From: an uncultured Oscillospiraceae bacterium
Lineage (GTDB): Bacteria > Bacillota_A > Clostridia > Oscillospirales > Oscillospiraceae
Length of the DNA: 5,728 nt
NCBI GenBank assembly: GCA_900769845.1
Contig: CAAGIF010000060.1
Span: 1 to 5,728, forward strand
Direction: 5' to 3'
The first letter of the stretch is position 1. Each line of letters begins with the position of its first letter. The translations under genes were made by a program, and so were the position numbers. Below, in pieces: positions 1 to 5,041 of this stretch. The notes under the pieces are model-generated. The model searched no databases. It saw only the letters and a list, made by a program, of their open reading frames with translations, and was not told the DNA's origin.

Positions 1-1330
1 CAGCGACGACCTGGCAGTCGACCTCAGTAGTCTGGTACATGGGGTAGATCTTGCCATCTTCGGGATCCTTGTAGATGTGCTTGCCATCGGTGTAGCCGTA
101 CCAGTTCTCGTTCTTGACAAAGTGCATGCCCTTGTCGGTCTGGTAGGAGCTCATCTTGTAGGGGCCGTAGGAGCAGGTGGTCTCCACGCTGGTGTTGTAG
201 GTGGAAGTCCATGCGCCGTTGTTCTCGGTCAGGCAGGAATCGTACAGGTCGGTCTTAACCAGCCAGTTGCCGGTCAGATTGTACAGCAGGTTGAAGCCAG
301 CCAGAGCCTTGTTCAGAACCAGGGTGATTTCGTAGTCACCGGACTTGTACAGACCAACGGTCTCGTAACCAACCTCGGGGTAGGTCTTCTGGTAAACCAG
401 GTAGTTGGGCAGATCCTCATCGGTCTCGCCCCAGTTAGCATTGGTGGTGGTAACGGAGGACAGCAGAGCCAGGTTCTCGTCGTTGCAGGGAACCTTGCCT
501 TCTTCGTCCATCAGAGCAACCAGGGCTTCCCAGTTGTCCAGGCCGAAGTACTGATCACCGTAAGCGTCAACATAGTCCTTCAGGGAGTTGCCGCCGGTCC
601 AGTCAATGCCGTAGCCAACAGCGATCCACACGGGCTCGCCATTGAAGGTGTAGTTGCCGTCTTCGCCAGCGACCAGGTCAGCGATCACGAACTCGCCGGT
701 AACACCGTTGTCATTGATAACAGACAGGCCCTGGTTTGCATAGCCTTCAGCGCCGGCAATAGCGAAACCGGACTCGTAGTAACCGCCAGCGCGGTAGTTC
801 TGCAGCTTGGGATCCAGCAGACGCTTCATGGATTCAACATAGTCGTCAGCAGTGATGGGGGTGCCATCTTCCCAGGTAGCCAGGGGGTTCAGGGCGATGG
901 TGTAAGCGAAGCCCTCGGTAGCAGATTCGGGAATACCGAACTCGGGATGCTCAGCCTTGATAGCCTCAGTAACGTCCTTGGGCAGCTCAGCAGCCATTTC
1001 GGGAACGATCACATAGCCTTCGTAAGCTTCCTTGCCCTCAACGGGATTCAGCTCATCGTTGAAGATGAAGCTGTACAGGCCGCGGGTCAGGAAATCAATG
1101 GGATAAGACTGATCGTTGGTCTCGTAAGTATGGGGGTTCCAGTTAGCGGACAGGGTGGTCACCCAGTCAGTGTAGGTGAAGTCGCCCTCAAAAGTCTCGA
1201 TAACCAGAGGAGCCTCGGTGGGCTCAGCGGTAGGCGCGACAGTGGGTTCGACCTCGGGAGTTTTTTCGCCACAGGCGGCCAGAGACAGGATCATAGCCAG
1301 AGCCAGCAGCAGTGCAAAAAACTTCTTCAT
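1..1330 (-). CDS. Oligopeptide-type ABC transporter substrate-binding lipoprotein (SBP family 5), C-terminus cut off by window edge
   Basis: This is the extracellular ligand-capturing component of a peptide or nickel/opine-class ABC importer (DppA/OppA superfamily, SBP_bac_5). 443 residues are visible; family members usually have about 500-600, so the last 60-150 residues are outside. Residues 1-19 are a lipoprotein signal peptide with lipobox LAAC, so Cys20 would be lipidated and anchor the protein on the outer face of the membrane. A Pro/Glu/Thr-rich linker spans about 22-41. Family hallmarks seen are WNPHTYE (64-70), the block ATWEDGTPITADDYVESMKR (151-170), and SYGPYKMSSYQ followed by FVKNENWYGY (387-413). 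These match the usual W.DG.P.TA.D and GPY...NP.YW patterns. Residues 215-300 carry an acidic, glycine-rich stretch longer than in classical OppA. The ATG at 1328-1330 has AAGGAGG 7 bases upstream. No permease is visible, so any partners lie beyond base 1 or elsewhere. The ligand cannot be read from sequence; peptide is the default. Family call is firm. Confidence 0.93.
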   Translation of the reverse strand, partial: MKKFFALLLALAMILSLAACGEKTPEVEPTVAPTAEPTEAPLVIETFEGDFTYTDWVTTLSANWNPHTYETNDQSYPIDFLTRGLYSFIFNDELNPVEGKEAYEGYVIVPEMAAELPKDVTEAIKAEHPEFGIPESATEGFAYTIALNPLATWEDGTPITADDYVESMKRLLDPKLQNYRAGGYYESGFAIAGAEGYANQGLSVINDNGVTGEFVIADLVAGEDGNYTFNGEPVWIAVGYGIDWTGGNSLKDYVDAYGDQYFGLDNWEALVALMDEEGKVPCNDENLALLSSVTTTNANWGETDEDLPNYLVYQKTYPEVGYETVGLYKSGDYEITLVLNKALAGFNLLYNLTGNWLVKTDLYDSCLTENNGAWTSTYNTSVETTCSYGPYKMSSYQTDKGMHFVKNENWYGYTDGKHIYKDPEDGKIYPMYQTTEVDCQVVA

Positions 1331-1337
1331 TTTGTTT

Positions 1338-1344
1338 CCTCCTT
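1338..1344 (-). promoter_or_regulatory. Ribosome binding site of the family 5 binding protein
   Basis: On the minus strand this reads AAGGAGG, a full Shine-Dalgarno match, 7 bases before the ATG at 1330. It fixes the start codon and fits the lipoprotein signal peptide beginning MKKFF. Confidence 0.9.
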
Positions 1345-1415
1345 AAAATTTTCATTTACTCATGGTCTCTGCACATACAATATATGGTCATAGAATCCCG
1401 AATAAATATGAACTT

Positions 1416-1444
1416 ATTGTAACCTGTCCACCGGTGAATGTCAA
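1416..1444 (-). promoter_or_regulatory. Sigma-A promoter of the family 5 binding protein
   Basis: On the minus strand TTGACA (1444-1439) is followed after exactly 17 bases by TACAAT (1421-1416), a near-consensus housekeeping promoter. The start site would fall near 1409, giving a leader of about 80 nt. The spacer contains the 8-bp palindrome CACCGGTG (1429-1436), which could be an operator, but nothing identifies a regulator. A promoter here means the gene is transcribed separately from the acyltransferase upstream of it. Confidence 0.78.
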
Positions 1445-1509
1445 ATGTTTTTTGGTATTTCGGAATATTTCATAATTTCCTTATGAATTTATTAAGGTTT
1501 TTGTGCGGA

Positions 1510-1556
1510 AAGACGGAAACAGTCAAAAAGCCCCGCTTTCAGACCGTTTCCGTCTT
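1510..1556 (-). terminator. 47-nt near-perfect hairpin after the acyltransferase gene (probable terminator or 3' end structure)
   Basis: Arms 1510-1531 and 1535-1556 pair around a three-base loop (1532-1534). On the minus-strand RNA, 21 of 22 positions pair: 19 Watson-Crick, two G-U wobbles (1521/1545 and 1526/1540) and one U-U mismatch (1525/1541). On the plus strand both wobbles would be A-C mismatches, so the structure fits minus-strand RNA better. It starts 33 nt after the acyltransferase stop and ends about 65 nt before the next promoter's -35 box, the right place for a 3' end. It lacks a clean U-tract after the stem (the sequence runs on as TTTCCGCAC), but the inner part reads AAAGCGGGGCTTTTT, a short terminator-like unit in itself. 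Termination is therefore likely but not proven; a transcript-stabilising or small repeat element is possible. Confidence 0.6.
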
Positions 1557-1589
1557 GCAGATTTATGCAGTTTTTGTCAAATTTATCCT

Positions 1590-2909
1590 TTATTCCTGCA
1601 CTTCCGATGTTGACTGCTCCAATTTCAGTTGCCGGGATTTGTACAACTTGTACATTTCCTCCACAGCAAGCCTGGTCTTCGCCACCACATCCCTGGTTTC
1701 CCGGGGGAAACAGTAGTAGAGCTTGTCGTTGTCGCCGATACAGATCACATCTGCGATTTCATACCAGTAATAATCGGCATACAAACCGTAGCAGGATTGC
1801 GGTTTCTGGATATAGTCCAGCCTGCCGTCGCAACCGGTCAGATGAAATCCGTTTCGGTCATGGGTCAGGTGTCCCTCTCCCACCATATAAATATGACCGA
1901 AGTCCACCATCACGCCAATATTGACATCCGTATCCAGCTTATAGCGGTCGTCCAGGATCTCCTGGCGGACCTGCTGGCGTTCCCAGCGGTACCAATCGGG
2001 AATATGGGAAAACTCGGTCTCTCCTTCCATCGCCCGCAGCTCGCCCAATTCCGTCAGCTCATAGCGCTTGCCGCAGTTATGGCAGGTCAGCACTGTGCCC
2101 TTGCCTTCCATCCGTCCCTCTGTTTTGCAGTGGGCGCACTTATAAAGAATGCGGCTCAATCCATCAGCCCGGAAATCGTCATCAATTCTGATGTTATTTT
2201 CCTTCTGCCATTTGAAATGATCAAAGCCAAAGGCCGCATCCAATCCATCGGACAGCTCCTGGACGCTCTTCTGCCGGATCTCCTCCCGGGTGTACAGGCA
2301 GCGGATCTTCGCGCTGACCTTCACACCCTTGCGAACCTGCAGCTCGTTATACAGCGGATTTCGGGAGAAGGCGCCGAAGGTTTCGATCATCAGAACCGGC
2401 ACATCAAACTTCTTCAGCAAAACACCCATCTTTCTGGGAAGCGGAGTTGCCGTGCCATCAAAAGAGTAACTGGCTTCGGGGTACATAAGAACACTGGTAT
2501 CCAGAGTCTTGAAGCAGTACTGGATATCCTGCACCAGCCGCAGATCTGTGACAAATTTCTGAGTAGGGAAACAGCCGATCCGGCGCATGACCCAATTCAT
2601 CAGTCCTCCCAATCCCACAAAGGCATCGGAGGTGGTCACAATGTTAAAGGGCCGGGGATACAGGATCCGATGCGCAATCTCCATATCTAAAAAACAGGAA
2701 TGGTTCATCAGAATCAGACAGGGTTCCTTAGGATCCACCAGCTCCATCCGTTCCTTTTCATACCGGAACCCGGTGCCCGCCATTCCCACAATGGTAAGCA
2801 GGCGAACCAAAGTCCGCCAGAAGATGTTTGCTTTATTCGGTTGCTTGTGCTGGGGACGGGGCAGCGCCATTACCTTATCATAATCCATATTCTTGACACT
2901 GATCTTCAT
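1590..2909 (-). CDS. PlsC-like lysophospholipid/glycerolphosphate acyltransferase with C-terminal zinc ribbon
   Basis: A 439-residue protein. The N-terminal half (about 35-215) is a PlsC/LPLAT acyltransferase, a family that transfers an acyl chain to lysophosphatidate or a similar acceptor at the inner face of the membrane. Seen: the catalytic NHSCFLD (69-75, NHx4D with His70 and Asp75) and YPEASYSFDGT (143-153) in place of the usual FPEGTRS, keeping the Glu but not the Arg. A hydrophobic segment at about 34-46 may touch the membrane. A four-cysteine zinc ribbon follows (Cys258, 261, 276, 279), then an uncharacterised region to 439 with motif IPDWYRWERQQVRQE (303-317). Plain PlsC proteins are about 200-260 residues, so the last 180 are extra. 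The ATG at 2907-2909 has GAGGAAGGA about 9 bases upstream; Met8 is a weaker alternative. It has its own promoter and a hairpin after the stop, so it looks monocistronic. The acyltransferase fold is secure; the substrate is not. Confidence 0.88.
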   Translation of the reverse strand: MKISVKNMDYDKVMALPRPQHKQPNKANIFWRTLVRLLTIVGMAGTGFRYEKERMELVDPKEPCLILMNHSCFLDMEIAHRILYPRPFNIVTTSDAFVGLGGLMNWVMRRIGCFPTQKFVTDLRLVQDIQYCFKTLDTSVLMYPEASYSFDGTATPLPRKMGVLLKKFDVPVLMIETFGAFSRNPLYNELQVRKGVKVSAKIRCLYTREEIRQKSVQELSDGLDAAFGFDHFKWQKENNIRIDDDFRADGLSRILYKCAHCKTEGRMEGKGTVLTCHNCGKRYELTELGELRAMEGETEFSHIPDWYRWERQQVRQEILDDRYKLDTDVNIGVMVDFGHIYMVGEGHLTHDRNGFHLTGCDGRLDYIQKPQSCYGLYADYYWYEIADVICIGDNDKLYYCFPRETRDVVAKTRLAVEEMYKLYKSRQLKLEQSTSEVQE

Positions 2910-2918
2910 TCCTGCGCG

Positions 2919-2927
2919 TCCTTCCTC
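2919..2927 (-). promoter_or_regulatory. Ribosome binding site supporting the start of the acyltransferase
   Basis: On the minus strand this reads GAGGAAGGA and lies 9 bases before the ATG at 2909. It favours that codon over the in-frame Met8 further in. Confidence 0.6.
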
Positions 2928-2975
2928 TATATTATATATTTATGGTAACATTTTATGTTGCATAGTAACTCGTTT

Positions 2976-3004
2976 ATTATACCGAAGCAAGGATTTCTTG
3001 TCAA
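2976..3004 (-). promoter_or_regulatory. Perfect-consensus sigma-A promoter of the acyltransferase gene
   Basis: On the minus strand TTGACA (3004-2999) and TATAAT (2981-2976) are separated by exactly 17 bases, the full sigma-A consensus. The predicted start is near 2969, giving a leader of about 60 nt. There is no TG extension before the -10 box. Confidence 0.85.
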
Positions 3005-3222
3005 TGAATTGTTCCCCCATCCCCTCTCCGGCAGTATCCGGCCATTTCAAAACCCTTTTGGGAGATCATTCTGGTATATTCACTACTTTTATACATTTAT
3101 GCGCTCAGCATAGTGGCAATCTCCTTTTAATATATTCCGTTATACCTAAAACATATATCATTTTTGGTAATTTTGCCGGCAATTATTTGTTCTTCGCCAT
3201 AGCAGTTTGTATATATATCCAC
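3005..3222. other. AT-rich spacer between the divergent promoters
   Basis: About 220 bases separate the -35 boxes of the acyltransferase promoter and the amino-acid transporter promoter. I see no convincing gene, RNA gene or riboswitch here. It holds a 10-bp palindrome TTGCCGGCAA at 3173-3182, about 40 bases upstream of the transporter -35 box, and a weak 5-bp hairpin TATGC/GCATA at 3098-3112. Either could be a binding site or chance. An open frame crossing this stretch on the plus strand (2893-3261) overlaps both promoters and has no protein-like features. Confidence 0.5.
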
Positions 3223-3251
3223 TTGACTATGTATAATATTCATGCTAAAAT
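3223..3251 (+). promoter_or_regulatory. Sigma-A promoter (extended -10) of the amino-acid transporter operon
   Basis: TTGACT (3223-3228), a 17-base spacer, then TAAAAT (3246-3251) preceded by TGC (3243-3245), which makes an extended -10 element. The start site should be near 3258, giving a leader of only about 45 nt, too short for a T-box, lysine or SAM riboswitch. Three copies of ATTCAT (3238, 3254, 3262) overlap the -10 box and start site and may be operator half-sites. A competing TATAAT at 3232-3237 lacks a well-placed -35 box. Confidence 0.75.
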
Positions 3252-3287
3252 ACATTCATAAATTCATCGTGTCCCATTTTCAGCAAA

Positions 3288-3293
3288 AAGGAG
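3288..3293 (+). promoter_or_regulatory. Ribosome binding site of the family 3 binding protein
   Basis: AAGGAG lies 9 bases before the ATG at 3303. A closer out-of-frame ATG at 3296 is only 2 bases after it and opens no useful reading frame. Confidence 0.85.
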
Positions 3294-3302
3294 TTATGTA
3301 TT

Positions 3303-4172
3303 ATGAAAAAGTTTGTTGTTATGATTCTCGTCCTGTCCATGCTGACTTGTCTGTTTGCGGGCTGCGCTCCCGCAGAAACCCCGGCTCCCGGTGAGAACCC
3401 CTACGGCTTGAAAACTGTCAAGGAAGGCTTCCTGACCGTAATCACTTCCCCGGACTATGCGCCCTATGAATTCTACGCTCTGGACGCAGAAGGCAATCCC
3501 TCCCTGGCCGGCTTCGACATGGCTCTGGCGCAGTACATCGCGGATTACCTGGGTCTGACTCTGGAAGTCGTCCCCATGAGCTTTAACGGCATCGTAGGTG
3601 AAATGGGCGCCGGTTCTGCTGACCTGGCTATCGCTGGCCTCTCCCCCGACCCCGAGCGTCAGAGCGCCATGGATTTCTCTGACATTTACTACGAAGGCAA
3701 GCAGGCGTTCGTTACTGTGTCTGACAAAGCTGCGCAATTTACGGATCTCGCCTCCACCAATAGCGCCGAATTCACCATTGCCGCCCAGACCGGCACCATC
3801 CAGATGGATCTGGCCGCTGAGTTTAGCCCCAACGCCGAGATGGTTTCCCTGACCAAAGCTACCGACATCATCGCCGAGCTGGTTTCCGGTCAGCTGGACG
3901 GCGCTTACATTGAATGGGATGTAGCCGTTGCTTACCAGGCAAACTACCCCGAGCTGAGCATCGTCTGCGAAGTTCCCTACGAAGCAGAAGGCAATGTGAT
4001 CGGTGTTGCCAAGGGCAACGCAGACCTGCTGAAGTATGTTAACGAAGCGCTGAACAAGTGTGTTGCCGACGGCGAATTTGCCCAGTATGTGGCAACCGCG
4101 CTGGAACAGGCTGCCGGCGACAACTATCAGGGCATGCTGGATGAAGAGGGCAATGTGCCCGATGCCGAATAA
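3303..4172 (+). CDS. Polar amino-acid ABC transporter substrate-binding lipoprotein (SBP family 3)
   Basis: This is the extracellular binding protein of a polar amino-acid importer (HisJ/GlnH/ArtP type, SBP_bac_3). Length 289 is usual. Residues 1-20 form a lipoprotein signal peptide ending in FAGC, with Cys21 as lipidation site; Phe at -3 is a tolerated variant of the usual Leu. Family signature GFDMALAQYIADYLG (70-84) is present, though the second acidic residue usually seen is Ala74. Arg119 in LSPDPERQSAMDFS is the position that grips the ligand carboxylate in this family. AAQTGTIQMDLA (160-171) is the usual GT-containing segment. At the position that normally has Asp for the ligand amino group, the motif GQLDGAYIEWD places Glu204. 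The gene leads an operon with the permease and ATPase, and is separated from the permease by a strong hairpin. The ligand is probably a polar or charged amino acid; which one cannot be decided. Confidence 0.94.
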   Translation: MKKFVVMILVLSMLTCLFAGCAPAETPAPGENPYGLKTVKEGFLTVITSPDYAPYEFYALDAEGNPSLAGFDMALAQYIADYLGLTLEVVPMSFNGIVGEMGAGSADLAIAGLSPDPERQSAMDFSDIYYEGKQAFVTVSDKAAQFTDLASTNSAEFTIAAQTGTIQMDLAAEFSPNAEMVSLTKATDIIAELVSGQLDGAYIEWDVAVAYQANYPELSIVCEVPYEAEGNVIGVAKGNADLLKYVNEALNKCVADGEFAQYVATALEQAAGDNYQGMLDEEGNVPDAE

Positions 4173-4181
4173 GATCCCACA

Positions 4182-4219
4182 GTTAAATTCCTCCCTGGAT
4201 ACCCGGGGAGGAATTTGGT
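4182..4219 (+). promoter_or_regulatory. Strong intercistronic hairpin between binding-protein and permease genes
   Basis: Beginning 9 nt after the stop codon, core arms 4185-4198 and 4203-4216 pair over 14 positions (one U-G) around a four-base loop, and three more wobble pairs can extend the base. No U-tract follows, so it is not a standard terminator. In importer operons such a structure at this place commonly protects the upstream binding-protein message from 3' exonucleases, so that binding protein outnumbers the permease. That role is inferred from position; partial termination is the alternative. Confidence 0.75.
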
Positions 4220-4252
4220 GTGTTAAGTTACTTTTGAAAGGTCATTGATTGC

Positions 4253-5041
4253 ATGAACAAATTTATTTCCATGGGCGGTTTTGAAAAAACATTCCGCTAT
4301 ATCAAACTATTCGAACAGGGGCTTGTGATCACGGTCATGCTGGCGCTGTTCACCGTGCTCATCGGTTTTGTTCTCGGCACCATTCTGTCCATCCTCCGTA
4401 TGACGGATTTTCGCCCCTTCCGATTCCTCGCCTACGGAAAAAACGGACGGATCCATAACAGCCGAACCCTTATCGCCATCAGCAAGTTCAACCCCATCGC
4501 ATTTCTTGCCACCGCCTATGTGGAGATCATTCGTTCCACGCCGATTCTGGTTCAGATTCTGATTATCTACCATGGCGTATTCGGTAAACTGATTGATCTG
4601 CCGGACTTTACGATTTTCGGGTTCATCAAATTCAAGCGCTTCTTCCCCGGTGTTGTGGCTTTGGGCATGAACTCCGGCGCTTATCTGTGCGAAATCATCC
4701 GCTCCGGTATCCAGTCCATCGAGCTGGGACAAACCGAAGCCGCCCGCAGTCTGGGCATGACCAAGACCCAGACTTTGCGGTATATCATTCTGCCCCAGGC
4801 AATCAAGAACATTCTGCCCGCAATCGCAAACGAATTTGTTGTAATTATTAAGGAATCCTCCATCACCTATACCATCGGCGTTCAGGATATTATGGCAGCG
4901 GTGGAGGCTGTTCGGGGCGCAGCCTATATTATCATGGAACCCCTCCTGGTGGCCACAGCGGTATACTTCTGTCTGTGCTTCCCCACCTCGAAACTGATCG
5001 CATACTTTGAAAGGAAGATGAGCCGCGGTGACAAACGATAA
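4253..5041 (+). CDS. Polar amino-acid ABC transporter permease (HisM/GlnP type)
   Basis: The 262-residue membrane subunit of the importer, with about five transmembrane segments (roughly 24-48, 84-108, 132-150, 183-205, 226-246). Hallmarks seen are [11 protein letters not shown] (91-101) in place of the usual RGTPLLVQ, and the EAA loop [13 protein letters not shown] followed by YIILPQA (157-183), which docks on the ATPase. Only one permease is encoded, so it probably forms a homodimer. The loop between the first two membrane segments (about 51-82, basic, [10 protein letters not shown] within it) is some 20-25 residues longer than in typical family members. The ATG at 4253 follows a modest GAAAGG site (4236-4241) 11 bases away; the weak site fits lower production than the binding protein. 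The end overlaps the ATPase gene. Family call is firm, ligand unknown. Confidence 0.94.
   Translation: MNKFISMGGFEKTFRYIKLFEQGLVITVMLALFTVLIGFVLGTILSILRMTDFRPFRFLAYGKNGRIHNSRTLIAISKFNPIAFLATAYVEIIRSTPILVQILIIYHGVFGKLIDLPDFTIFGFIKFKRFFPGVVALGMNSGAYLCEIIRSGIQSIELGQTEAARSLGMTKTQTLRYIILPQAIKNILPAIANEFVVIIKESSITYTIGVQDIMAAVEAVRGAAYIIMEPLLVATAVYFCLCFPTSKLIAYFERKMSRGDKR
5011..5017 (+). promoter_or_regulatory. Ribosome binding site inside the permease gene, setting the GTG start of the ATPase
   Basis: AAGGAAG within the last codons of the permease gene lies 10 bases before GTG at 5028. No in-frame ATG exists near the conserved start of the ATPase fold, so the GTG is the best start. Confidence 0.7.

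Noticed and set aside
1346..1362. CodY-like box (GAAAATT core) in the leader of the family 5 gene
   Set aside because: Only the right half matches the AATTTTCWGAAAATT consensus, with about five mismatches overall, which is weak in AT-rich DNA.
77..1393. Long plus-strand open frame of 438 codons opposite the family 5 binding-protein gene
   Set aside because: It is the antisense shadow of a gene with clear signal peptide, family motifs, RBS and promoter. Its product is a low-complexity Val/Gly/Gln-rich string with no domain.
1438..1716. Plus-strand open frame of 92 codons over the hairpin region
   Set aside because: It reads through the -35 box and the hairpin, lacks an RBS and overlaps the acyltransferase 3' end in antisense.
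1629..2690. Plus-strand open frame of 353 codons opposite the acyltransferase gene
   Set aside because: Antisense shadow; the minus strand carries the NHx4D motif, zinc-ribbon cysteines, RBS and consensus promoter.
2893..3261. Plus-strand open frame of 122 codons across the divergent spacer
   Set aside because: It covers both promoters, has no ribosome binding site and no protein-like pattern beyond AT-rich hydrophobic codons.
3252..3302. Riboswitch or T-box leader for the amino-acid operon
   Set aside because: The predicted leader is only about 45 nt and holds no T-box, lysine or SAM riboswitch structure.
4182..4219. Ordinary intrinsic terminator after the family 3 binding protein
   Set aside because: The stem is strong but no U-tract follows, and the next gene belongs to the same transporter without a promoter of its own that I can see.
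4307..4732. Minus-strand open frame of 141 codons inside the permease gene
   Set aside because: Shadow of a membrane protein; no family motif and no RBS.
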